DNA from: Rotaria sordida
Taxonomy: Eukaryota > Rotifera > Eurotatoria > Philodinida > Philodinidae
Reading direction: 5' to 3'
NCBI GenBank assembly: GCA_905250125.1
Contig: CAJNOL010000918.1
Coordinates: 30,089-94,088 of the forward strand
DNA: 64,000 nt
Shown: positions 1 to 12,100 of the stretch, one piece after another
Layout: each line of letters opens with the position of its first letter
Numbering within the stretch: the stretch's first letter is position 1
Translations under genes and position numbers: made by a program
Notes under the pieces: generated by a model
What the model saw: the letters and a program-made list of their open reading frames with translations, nothing else
The model's database searches: none
Told to the model about the DNA's origin: nothing

Positions 1-44
1 AAAAAGTTCATTTTCGTTAGAATTATCGATATTAAGATAAATGC

Positions 45-785
45 ATGAGAGCAAAGAATCTCTACTCTGCTTCAATCAATCTGGCTGATTTTTTTTTCTC
101 GGTGATAGAGGACTCTTCAATGTTTTTATTTATAAGAAAACCATCAATAGATACTTTGACTCCAATCAAGAAATATCCTATTAGTGAAAAGGATCTTATC
201 CTGCGATCTCGGTCATTCTTATGGCTAGAAGGCTGAAATTTTTAGCATATATATTACATTAGAAATGCAGATCAACGATATCAGCTTGGTCTTGATCATT
301 TGAGTTGAAGGAGAGTTATGATCTATGACAAATCTTCTGACCGTGAGCTCTGTAACTCGGAAAGGAAAGGATTTTATGACTCGGCCACCCTATCATTATG
401 TAGCCCGACAGTACTGTCATCTATGCTCTCAAATGCTGTGATTACTTTACATAATAATAGGTTGGCTGAATCATAAAATTCAACCGATCGAGACCGGACT
501 GGTGTTATTGACCTGCATTTCTAAGATCGTATATGTGCTAAAAATTTCAGACTTCTAGCCATAAGAACGGCTGAGATCTTAAGATAAGATCCTTTTCGCT
601 AATAGTATATTTCTTGATTGAAGTCAATAGTACCAGTTCAAAATAGCATCTATTGATGATCTTCTTATGGATAAAAACTTCGAAGAGTCCTCTGTCACCA
701 AGAAAAATATCAGCCCAATTGATTGAAATAAAATAGAGATATTCAAATTTTTTATTGTAAAGATATTTATGACTCACTCTCTATA
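45..785. repeat. Foldback-type inverted-repeat element
   Basis: The two ends of this stretch are diverged reverse complements: about 45-290 pairs with about 505-785. Both arms can be read in opposite directions as similar short peptides containing the string ISEKDLILRS. The centre, 290-505, is unpaired. There is no transposase. It looks like a non-autonomous inverted-repeat (MITE or foldback) element. The small open frames inside are by-products of the repeat, not genes. Confidence 0.7.
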
Positions 786-1067
786 AAAAAGCACTTCTCA
801 CACTAAAATATAATGTATCGTACTTTGCGACACATTCTGAAAACATGGTTCAAATCTAGTATACAGTACATTTTTTTCTGTGAACGCAAATGATGGAATT
901 TGTTTTTTTTTCAATTTAATTATTCCTATTCTGAAAATTCAAGCTGGTTAGATTTTGAGATCTGTCTGTCTCGAGTTGATCCGATCTCGATCATTGATCG
1001 AAATCGGCATGTACTTGACTAATAACTAATCGAGAAATAATCTAGAAAAAAAAACACACGAAAATAC

Positions 1068-1410
1068 AAGTGTCAGAGATGTCCATCGCGGCGCTACCGC
1101 TGCCTCGGTGGTGGTGGCGACAACGGCAGGATTTTTTTTGGAGAATATTGAAAAACTGCATGAATTTAATAGAATTTCAGGATTTACAAATGAAACACCC
1201 CGAGACTGAATGAATCTGATGGACTAATGCCAATGTCTCTGGTCAAATATAGTCGCAGCAGTGGAATTAGAAACACTTTTTGAGAACCGCCGTGACAGCG
1301 GTGCAGCGGCGGCACGTTTATTTTATTATTCGTCGCGTCAGCGGTGCGGCTGCTTCTTTTCCTAAGGCCGCAGCAGATTTTCAGCCCCGATGGACATCTC
1401 TGACAAGTGT
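1068..1410. repeat. GC-rich segment bounded by 18-bp inverted repeats
   Basis: An 18-base sequence at about 1071-1088 (beginning TGTCAGAGATG) recurs in reverse complement at about 1388-1405. The enclosed segment has GC- and CpG-rich patches at both ends, with runs of GCGGC/GCAGC type, set in otherwise AT-rich DNA. No coding sequence is convincing. It may be a short transposable element or a fragment of one. Confidence 0.5.
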
Positions 1411-1834
1411 TTCATGTTCATCAATCGAGTTGTCTATATGTAGTTATAATGTGCAAAACAAAACAGTCAGCAGACAGAACGCGACAAATTCATAATACGA
1501 CACATTTTCGTGAGAGAGCCTGTGAAATATTTTATTGTAGTGTGTATAAATACGATGACCATTATTTCAAGGTATTGAACTTGTCAGCCTTTTCCTTGGT
1601 GTAAAAATTAAGAATTTAAAAGCAACAGACTCTATCAAGCATTACAGTCTGACATACTCTTTCAAATAAATCTGTAGAAAGAGAATCTACAGAGAATTTT
1701 TGATCCTTGGTTTGTTGAATATCTGCCAAAAAATGTCATCGTATAGAGTTGAAAATTTTAGCATAGCCTCTTTAGTACACTGAAATGCTCTTAGACGAAA
1801 ACGAAAGAATTAAAGAAATATCTCTTCATTATAG

Positions 1835-3254
1835 GTATCAGCATCAAAAGCTCAATTAGATAATGTTGAACGTCATTTACGTAAATTTCGTAAAGAATAT
1901 TCACATATTCATGAATGGTTTGTTAAAGCTGATAGTGAAATACGTAAAATTGAAAATAAACAAATATCAAAAAATACCAAAGAAGAAAATGATTGGATTC
2001 GAGTAATTGCTTTTTTTTTTTATTTTTAAAGTTGAATTTTATTTTATTGTTTTATATATTTTCTTTTTCTAGACAACACGAAATGATATTAGAAAACTTG
2101 AAAATAATTTTGAAACATTAAAAAATTTAGAACGTACAATACAAAAAGAAGTTGATCGACCATTAACTACAATTCATGATAGAATCATAGAATTAAAACG
2201 ACAAATTGAACAATTAGATCGACGACTTAAAGATCGATCAGAAATTATTGAAGTAAAAAACAAGTTCCTTTGACTTTCATTATTAGATAATAGAAACAAA
2301 GAAGAAAAAAAACCAATGTCATAGAGATGATATCCTATACACTAGTGGATAACCTTCGATAAAATGATTGGATTATATATATATATATAAAGAAATAAGA
2401 GAGTGTATTATATAATCTACAGTTGTCATCGATTCGGATAACACATTTTGCATTTATTGACGTAATCGATGCAAGTGCTGACCATATGTGATACTACTAT
2501 GATTGTATAAATCTTTGTAGTGTCGAAGAAAAAAAGATCTTTTGATAATATAATAATTATGCAGTTGACCGATTCTTCATACAACAATTAACTCATCGTT
2601 CTTTATAGTCTATCTTAGATAATATGATATGAATAGATGAGCAAAACAGCTGCTTATTATATCAATCTTAATTTGCATCATGACTTCCTTCTTCTTCTTC
2701 TTTTTTTTTTTAATAATGGCATAATTAGACAAAGAGGAAAGAAATATCCAATCGATCATATTAGATGATTTATTTGTATGCACAACAAAAAAAAAATATA
2801 TAAAAGAAAAATATAGACGAGACTATTACGTGTGCCCGAACGTCGACTAAGATGTGCACCCTTCAATATAATTAAACGTAGCGCCGAGTATAGAGGAAAT
2901 TAGTTTCTATGAATATACGCCTGCGCATGTCACTCACTGACGGACAAAGAACATAACGGGCGGTAAGCTCGCGCATTTATGTTATCTCAAAGAAGTCGTA
3001 CTATTTTCTTTGTACCATTTTTACATCGCTGTTCTTAGTTTTCTCGATTCTTTCTTACTTGATAATATACTCGTTTGTCCGTTCTTTTCTTTCTGGCATT
3101 TTTTTGTCAGTAATTCCCCATCTATTAGTGTTAACATAAAAAACAAAAAAACCGCACGTACTATCTGTGTTTGTCTTCCAAAAATATTACTGTGTCTTCG
3201 TTTCTTACTTATATACAATCCTATATACATTTTCTTCCTATATATCGCGCGATG

Positions 3255-3290
<36 letters not shown>

Positions 3291-6200
3291 CATTATGGTT
3301 ATTATAAAAGAAGAGGATAATAATTTGTAGACATTATAGCAGTGATCTAACTTAGAAGGCATCATGCTAATTACATCAAACTATTTTCTTAAACTTCACC
3401 TCATTCATTGTATTTATTAACAAACTTCTGTTAGAAGAAAAAGAATGCTATAACTTTCTATTTATAACTTGTGGACTTCATCATCATTGTCATCAATCAG
3501 TTCTGTTTGTCTTATATGTATAGATATATATATATATACCATGAACGAGTCAAATAGATATCTCTCTTTTTTTCTATCTATCATTATCATCACTAATGAA
3601 TAGCGAAGAAAGAAAAGGACAATAGATATATATAGGTGGTTCGTAGCTAAATTATTTTGTAGGATGGTTAGATGTTTTTCTCTCTATTATTTTTTTCTTT
3701 CTACTTATTAATATAGTTCTATATTTCATTGTCATCTTCAGAATAAGAAAAAAGATTAAGACAGAATGAGGACTGACGTCAAACTTTCGACGTCATCACA
3801 TTCTGAACCATCACATCGTTATCATAATTTACTTTATATTCCATTTGAATCTGGATATAATGCATCGTCAGATGTATCGGCATCAACAACAAATCTTACC
3901 CCTATTGAATATATTATATATCCTATTGGTCTACGTCAGGTATTATTATTTAAGTATGAATTGAATTAATTTTTGTCTGAATTTGAAAAAAAAATGATAC
4001 AAAAAAAAACAAACAGATATTTTAATATATATATATATATATATATTGTTTTTTTCGTGTTATTTAGGGTCAAGTACGTAAATTAGAAGATGATTATCAA
4101 AAATTTATTCATATTTATCAAGAAATAATTATACGTTTGGAAAAATTAGAATCATTATTATCTGATGCTGAACGTATTCTTGATTTGAATAGAATTTCGG
4201 TTAGTAGAAAAATAAAATAAAATAACTCTATCGAATAGAATGATTAAATCTTCATTTGAAAAATCACCTATTCTATTATGTAGAGTAACTTCTAACGTAT
4301 CAAATGGTGTATAGAAAATTATTTTCTCCTTTTTTATATTCTGAGAAATTATATAACAGTCAAGAGATGTTATAGCAATTGTTAATGATATGATCAGATT
4401 ATTGAGAGTTAGTATGTCTTCTGTCCTCTGAATTGATGTACGTCATGGTCAATTCATATCTAAAAAAGGTCAATTTTTCGATTTCTAAGGACAGAAAAGT
4501 ATATGACTTTTTGCGATTTCTATTCATAATAAGTTCATCATGACCTATCATTTGACATATATAGATTTCCCCAAAGATGGTAGAAAAGTTTTTACTCTCT
4601 TCTATGTTTCTTGAAGGGAGATAAGAGAATTTTCCAAAATTCTTAATTCTCATAAGAGATTGAAGGTATATTGAATCTAATAGAGAACTTCAATCACATT
4701 CGATTCGTAAAGAATAAAACAAAAATAAAAATTAATCTTTATAATAGTTCATCATCGTATTCCATTCAAAGATCTGAAAGTGAAAAATGTTTGTTTACCA
4801 TTTTCCGAAAGATCTATCTATGTCAAATGATAGGATATAATGAATTTATTATTCATAGATAAAAATTTTCTCACTCAAAAAAATGTTTATTATAGATCTT
4901 ATATACTTTTCTATCCTTCGAAATCGAAAAGTTGACTGTTTTTTAGACATTGATTGACGGATTTGACCATGACGCACATCAATTTAGAGGACAGAACACA
5001 TACTACATCCTAATATTAAGTCCATATCACACACAATTACTATAATATCTCTTTAGACTTCTTAGAATATTAAAAAAAAAAAACCCGATTTCCTATATAC
5101 CATTCAATGTACTACCGAGTTACTCTAGATGATTTTTCCAATGAAGAATAATTATCTTATTTAATAGAATTCTTTTAAAAACTTAGAATAAAATTTAATG
5201 ATCTATATATTTCTTTCAGCAAGTTCAAGATGAATTACGTAGTGTTCGAACACAACTTGATGAATTACTTAATCTTGGTCAAGAACTTGTATCAAAAAGT
5301 GAAAAATATAGCAAACTTGTTGCACCTGATATTGAAAATATTACAAGAAAATTTGAAGAATTACAACGTCGTATTCGAATTATTCAGGTTTGATTTTTAA
5401 TTTTCTATTCATAGAAATATTTTTCTTTTTTTTTGTTTTTAGGATACACAAGAAAAACGTTTAAGAGATCAACAAATGACAACAACAGCGACAACAACAA
5501 CAACAACAACAATACCAGTAGTAGCAACTAATATTCAAGATGATCATCGTGATGATACACATCGAGAATATTATTCTGAAAAAAGATATAATCGTATTCA
5601 ACGTGAAGCTCGTCATCGTTCACCATCAGAATCATCGGATATAAGTACAACACATGGTGTTATTGATGAAGAATTTAAAAAGAAATATTTACGTTGTTTG
5701 GCTTATATGAAATTAATTGAACGTTTATATGAAAATCAACAAGAAAGTGATGAAGATTCTGAAACAATGCATCGACGTTTATCTAGACGAGTATTACTTG
5801 TTTTTATTAACTATTTAATAAATATAATTGAAAATTATTATTATAGGAACGAACAATTCGTGAACGTCCAGAATATGAAGAAATAGAAAAAATTATACGT
5901 GAAACAGAAGAACGTGCTTATGTTATTGAAAAAACTGATGTTGAACAAGCTAATCGTATAAGAGAAAAAATTCGTCGATTAAGAGTAAAATTTAATTTAG
6001 ATTTTTGTTTTTTGTTTTTTTACTTATTAAATAACAAAATATTTTTATATTAGGATTGTTTGGAAAATCTTAAATATCGTTCAAATCAATATCAAAATGC
6101 AGATGAAATTCATCGATATAATGAACGATTTGAAGAACGTGTTCAAACAACAGATAGAACAGTACCAAGAGAACGGGTATGATAAATATTTTAAATTTCA

Positions 6201-8464
6201 TTTATATCAATACGAAAAAAATCATAATCATTAACATCAATGATGAGAAAAATCAAAAATCCCACAAGAACAATTTAAGATACGGCTTCATTCCTTAAGA
6301 ACGAAGAAGAATATTCTTGCCTTTCGGTAGCGACAGATTCAATATCTACCTTACAACTATGACTAGCTGTAGCTCTGCATAGAAGGCCAGCATGACACAT
6401 AGTTCTTGCCATCGTCATATATAATAATTAACTACAAGAGTAGGTGTATGTCGTAACGCAGTTAACACACTATCGGAAGGTCATGCGAGGCGAACAGCAA
6501 TTAGTGACTTTTCAGGCTGGTAGTACCAATGCCGAATAACGTAGCCACTCGGTCATGATAATTCTCATTCCTTGAGAACGAAACGCTCAGGAATGAGAAT
6601 CCTGACGAACAGATACAATTTATTCTGTATGTGAGCAAGTCTACTAAAGTTAGAGAGAAGAAGAATCATCGGGATATTTTGACCGAGTGTAAAGAAATTT
6701 ATAAATCATCCATAGATTTATAATCATGTTTGTGTTTTAAAGAATATTGTACATTTTTTATTGAACAAAAAAAAACTAAAAAATGAACATTATAGATAAA
6801 GTGTTGATATTATAATAAGCAAATCTTGCCTTTCTTATCATTCAAGGTTGTTAGAATAAAAACTACTTTTCATTGGAATCTATTTCTGCAGAAACAATTG
6901 ATTATCGATATTCTTCATTTTGTAGTCATATCACAAAAGTAATCTAGACAACAAAAAAAAGAATAAAAAGACATTTGGATTACTTCTTTAGGGGCTTGAT
7001 ATTTATTTCGATTGTTTATAAAAAAAATATGACAAGTTATTTTCATAATTAAATGTTAGACATCATATATATATATATATATAACAATATTTTGAAATTA
7101 ATCCATCTCACACAAGACAAATCATACGATATCAAAGAGAAAAATAAATCCTACATGTTTAGTATACATAAAGATAAACAAAAGGGATAAAGAAAAGAAA
7201 TACACATATACAGGTGAGAAGCTCGAAATTCATCATCTAGTAAAATTACTGAAATTTTGTAAACTGACTCTAATAAAAACTTCGACATGTTTCAACCATT
7301 GATCTATTCATAAAATCGAGATTTACCTAGAGAATAGTATAATTGGGAAATCGAAATCATTTCTTTTTTTTTTTTCAAATCTTTTCATATATATTCAAAA
7401 ACTAAGCTCTTTAATTATACTATAATAGTGACATACGAAAGGAAAAAGGAATAGGTACATGTCATATCTTTAGTGAATAAATTTGACTGAATAAAATTCT
7501 TTTGATATTGTCCTTGTTCTTTCAAACATTTATCTACAAAAAAAAGAAAAAAACCCTGAATATTTAATCTCAATATAAATGTTTGTTTCGTTGACATATT
7601 CATGTAATTTTTTTTTTTTTTACATACAAACTTCAAATCTTTTTCTTTTTTCTATTTCCAATGCAGGAATTCGATTCCGATTTTATTTATGATATTGATG
7701 ATACACGTTCAATTTTAAGTGAACCAGCACCACAATATAGTACAAAATATCGTAAAGCCGTTCATTCACTTGATCGTTATAAAACTGATGATCAATCTCG
7801 TTATGTTCCAATAAATGAAGAATATCATTTACAACCATTATTACGTGTACGTAGTTTAAAAGCAATTGATCATCATACAATAAGTGCACCATCATCACCT
7901 ATATTACAAACACGTTATCGTTCTTATGAACGTCCAAATGCTTATTATAAAAAGCAACATATGAATCAACAAGGATATCATGATAGTTGTCATCATAGTT
8001 CAATATCAAAATCTGCTAGTATGCCAAATGGTGGTTTTCCTGTACAAGGATGTGTAGTACAAAATTATATTCCTCAACAACCAGTTATATATCGTGAACG
8101 TGTTATTGATCGACATGTAGCTGAACGTAGTGCATCACGTGGTGATTCACATCGACAACAACATCAACAACAACAACAACAAGAATCAAGTGGTGCAATG
8201 CAAACAAAATCAGCTGCTACATATGGACAAACACAAACACAAACACATCATCGATCATTACCTGTTCGTTATGAAACAACAAATGGTACTTCAGCTAGTT
8301 ATCGACAAGCAAATGGTTATAGACATGAACAATATCCGACATATTTTTATAATGAACAACAAGCAGGAGGAGGAGGCGGAGGAGGAGGACGATCCAGTAG
8401 TTATCGTCAACAATCTTATGGAACTCATAATGTTGGACCACATCCAACACGTATTGTTTATTAA
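1835..8464 (+). CDS. Spectrin-repeat protein, 3' part of gene (5' end outside or unrecognised)
   Basis: Exons read from splice consensus and phase are 1835-2002, 2073-2252, 4068-4199, 5220-5387, 5443-5790, 5847-5984, 6054-6176 and 7667-8464 (stop TAA). All junctions are phase 0, and together they encode about 684 residues. The first four exons form long amphipathic helices with the heptad spacing and Trp positions of spectrin repeats (for example HEWFVKAD and RKLEDDYQKF), so a rod or cytoskeletal linker protein is likely. A charged linker follows, containing a Thr run. The last exon encodes a disordered tail with a Gln tract (near 8155-8182) and a Gly tract (near 8366-8390), ending in RIVY. 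No KASH, CH or GAS2 domain is visible, so the family (nesprin, plakin or dystrophin-like) is not settled. The 5' end is missing: 1835 is an internal acceptor. A polyadenylation signal lies at 8753. Confidence 0.75.
3766..3939 (+). CDS. Possible alternative first exon of the spectrin-repeat gene
   Basis: An ATG at 3766 opens a 58-codon exon ending in CAG followed by a GT donor at 3940. Its phase 0 end can splice to the exon at 4068. It cannot be an internal exon after 2252, because every acceptor just upstream reads into a stop. The peptide is Ser/Thr/Tyr-rich without a known domain. If real, it marks an internal promoter within the 2253-4067 intron, giving a shorter protein of about 626 residues. 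This is inferred from phase only. Confidence 0.45.
4408..5010. repeat. Foldback element inside an intron
   Basis: About 4408-4600 is the diverged reverse complement of about 4785-5008; both arms contain relatives of the sequence TGTCAAATGATAGG. The element lies within intron 4200-5219 of the spectrin-repeat gene. It carries no coding capacity, and open frames on each strand within it are mirror readings of the arms. Confidence 0.65.
6561..6600. repeat. Strong hairpin in a large intron
   Basis: ATTCTCATTCCTTGAG at 6561-6576 faces CTCAGGAATGAGAAT at 6586-6600. This is a 15-base-pair stem with one bulged base and a 9-base loop. It sits in the 1.5 kb intron 6177-7666, in a patch (6240-6680) less AT-rich than the rest of the intron, possibly a remnant of a mobile element. 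Confidence 0.5.
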
Positions 8465-8752
8465 AAAAAATAATAACAAATGAGTTCATCCTATCTATAT
8501 ATTCTCTACTAGTAGAAAGAAAAAAATATGTTTGCTGTGCGTATACATGCGTTTTTTTTTCTTTTTCTTTTCTTTTTTTTTTCTCGACTAATTTTTAAAT
8601 GTCGGTGTTAATGCGCAGTGGTTCTTTTATTAAAATATTAACAAAAACAAAAACAAAAAAAAAACAAAACATTTCTATTTCTTCATTTGTTCGAAACTTT
8701 GTACTAGTACGATTCGAATTTTTTTTTTCTTTTTTTTTTCCTCATTCTCTTT

Positions 8753-8758
8753 AATAAA
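8753..8758 (+). promoter_or_regulatory. Polyadenylation signal AATAAA of the spectrin-repeat gene
   Basis: AATAAA occurs 289 bases after the stop codon at 8464, downstream of several T-rich tracts. The 8465-9162 interval holds nothing else recognisable and would have to contain the promoter of the dystrophin gene if that is a separate unit. Confidence 0.4.
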
Positions 8759-9162
8759 ATATATAAGTATTTACTATAAGGAAATAAAACATTATGATTA
8801 CACCTAATTCTTCTATACAAACTAATTCATGCATATGACGTTTATTTATCATTGACAAAAAAAAAAAGTCATATGCCTATTAAGAATGCTAAAAGATAAG
8901 TGTTAACACTAGAAGAAGAAAAAAAAAACAATACAAAAAAAGATTGATCAAATCAGCATCTGTACTATCAAAACAATTAATCCAGTCTTTTTCTTTTTCT
9001 TTACTATTGACATAGAAGCGACAATTAGGACCTAAAATAATTGCTTGTCTCTTACATATTCTATTATTGTTCTTTAGTAAGCTAAACATACAACAAAATC
9101 TTTCATAGCATTGTCTTACACTACAAAGTATTTGTTCTTATTGATATTCTAAATCTAAGAAA

Positions 9163-12100
9163 ATGAAGAAAATAGAAGATCAACCATATGATTTTATCTT
9201 ATGTATTCAAAAATTATTATCATCTATATCAACTTTACGTAAATATCTATTAAATCTTAATGATATAGAACAAAATACATCAATACAAATTAAAAAACTT
9301 AAAGTAAGTAATACAAAAACACAAAAAATACGTAAATTACTTCTAAATAATTATTTATTCATACAAGATTTGCTTATGTGATAACATAGATAAAGATCAA
9401 AAACAAAATATCTAACAAAGTTTTCCATCTTACATATTTAAATAATCTATCATTTGTGTATTCCGTGATAGTTTATAAATGATATTCTTTTTTTTTCCTT
9501 GCCTCTACAATTGATTACTCCCAGAACGCCGATGCGTATACAAGTTAAAATATAGTAGCCATTGTGTGTTCGATTTCCATTAGAAAAGGAGAACTTCATC
9601 CTTTTCTTCAGCCCTTAGGGTGAAAACAAAAAAAAAATGATGAAGAGAAAAAAAAAGCATAATAAAAGGATGAAGGAAATCGTTCATATAGTATTGCATC
9701 TTTTCTTTTTTTTTTTTTTTTTGTTCTTAGTAGATGTTATAGAAGAATATTGGTATTTTATAGGCTATAAAAGATACTATTATCAGTCTTACACCAGCTA
9801 TTGAGACAGCAAGTCAATTGCATCCAACATCAACGCTTGTCAAACATTTGTCTAACGAATATTTACGTTTGTATAATGATTATAAAAAACATTATAGTCT
9901 TACAATGGTTAATACGGTTATTTTTAAAGAATACAAACAATCAATAGAAGATTTATCTGTTTGGTTAACATCAACAAATACTAATCTTCAACAAGTTTTA
10001 CAATCAGTCAATAAACAACAAACATTATCTATTATTAAAGTATGGATTATTCTTGAATAAGACAAGAGTATTATATATTGAATCAATCTTGTTTCCTTTT
10101 TTTTTTTATTCATTATCAAAGAGATCCGTTCTATGATAGAGAATAAGGAAATGACAGAAGAGGATAGATAAATAAATACAATAGAGAAAATAAATGTGAA
10201 ATCAATAGATTTGTCTGAATATCTTTTCTTTTATCATTAAAAATCAAGGCAACTTCAAATTTTGATTGATAAACATGATTTTCTATCTCTACTGTGCTAA
10301 CCAATAAAAATTTTCAATATATCACTGTTTAAGTTAACATAGTATTTTAATAAATTAATGGGATCTATTCGTTGCATGAGTCATTTCTATAACCATAATA
10401 CTATTCTATCCTTTATATTTTGTTTTTACATACTAAATCGTCTATGACTTTTATATACGAGAATAGTAAATGAATCAGTTTGATTAATCTGAATAAATTA
10501 AATCATTTTAATTACAAATTAGAATACTTCAATATTTTTGCTTCTATAAAAAGAATCATTCCAATCAAAAGGATTAAATCTTTAATATAAAGAATTTATA
10601 ATTTGTTACTAGTAGTAAATATTAATGTCGTTATCAACATGCACGATTGAACAAATAAATTTCTTTCTTTTTTTTTTTTTTTTTTTTGCTATCAAATAGA
10701 ATCTTGATGAATTAAACAAGTATAAATTATTGTTAGAACGTGCTACAATACTCTATCAAACAATGGCTGTAGATTTACCAGACATACAAGCACAAGAGAT
10801 GATGAATGAAATTATTCATATCAAAGAACAATGGCAAATACTTATTGACAGATTAAATATATTTAATGAAAGGTTATTATAGTGTCTAAAATTGTTTTCA
10901 AAAAAAAAAAAAAAGAAAATATCGATTTTATCGTCTTTATGTTACCGGAAAAAAATTTAATGAGCCATTCTTTTTCAATTTAAATAATTTTATTATATAC
11001 GAATTATTGTATTTCTATAGTCTTTAAAAAAAAAAGAAATCTTGATAAGTGTTTCGATGAATATTATTATCTAAATTGAATAATAATAGTCTTTTGTTTT
11101 TTTTTTGTTAGAAATTCATCATCCGAATCAGTTAATTTAATGAATCCTCACGTTTCGAATTATTTAACAAAAGAAAATCAAATTTTAGTTCAATCTATTG
11201 AAAATTTGTTAGCATTAGGCACACAATTAATTAATCAACAAGAAAAAATCAAAGTTAATACTTTATCTGATAATAATCAATTTCTTTCTCAAATTAAAGT
11301 TTGTTTAAATAGGAAAAAAAAATAATATTTAAAATTTTTATACTTTTTTTTCATTTTATTTTAAAGGAATGTGAAGCAGAAATAAATCGTGTAAAAAATT
11401 TACTTGATAATACAACAACAACAACAGAAGAAATTAATCATTCATTAATTGAACAATTAACAACAGTAAATTTTTACTATCATCTTTTTTTTTTTCTCTA
11501 TACTATAATTATTATAGCTTGCTACATCAATTACAACAATTCATATTCAATTGGAAAATTATACTGAACAACAATGTAGATTTCTTTTAGAATTAGATTC
11601 ATTTATTGACTGGTTGAAAAAATTTACAGATGAATCTAAAACAATGGATAATCAAGTAAAAAAAAAGAATAAATTTGTGTCATAAATATTTGTTTGATCA
11701 TAGACAATTCAATTAGTTTTAAATGAACGACAGAAATATTTTGATGAATTAATTAAATATAATCAACAAAATGATTTTGAAATAAAAGAAAAAATTCAAT
11801 ATTTAATTCATATGTGGACTAAATTATCATCAATGAGTAAGTTTGATGATGATGATGTAAGAGAAACTTTTCTCTTCAGCTTCGTTTAAGTCAAACACTC
11901 ATCAACTATAATTTCATAACCATCTGCATTTAGTTAATTCACTTAGTTTAATCATCACCTCATTGATAGCAAATAGAGATCAACTAAGAAATCTCATGAT
12001 GATTTTTTTTCTTTCTTTCTTATTGATATACAACTTCAATTCATGTCCTATGTACTATATTTCATCCTTCTCCTTTTTTTTTTATCCAATGTCTTGTTTC

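Noticed and set aside
2281-3000. Possible CRISPR or bacterial-style repeats
   Set aside because: There are no regularly spaced identical repeats. The window is eukaryotic, and simple TA and poly-T tracts explain the repetitiveness.
3010-3365. Open frames of about 110 codons on both strands
   Set aside because: They overlap an ATT trinucleotide run (near 3260-3295) and are Ile/Leu/Phe-rich by composition. No homology or splice context is seen.
8130-8483. 117-codon Asn-rich frame overlapping the spectrin-gene last exon
   Set aside because: It is a shifted reading of the CAA/GGA repeat tracts of the real exon; the main frame splices correctly and ends normally.
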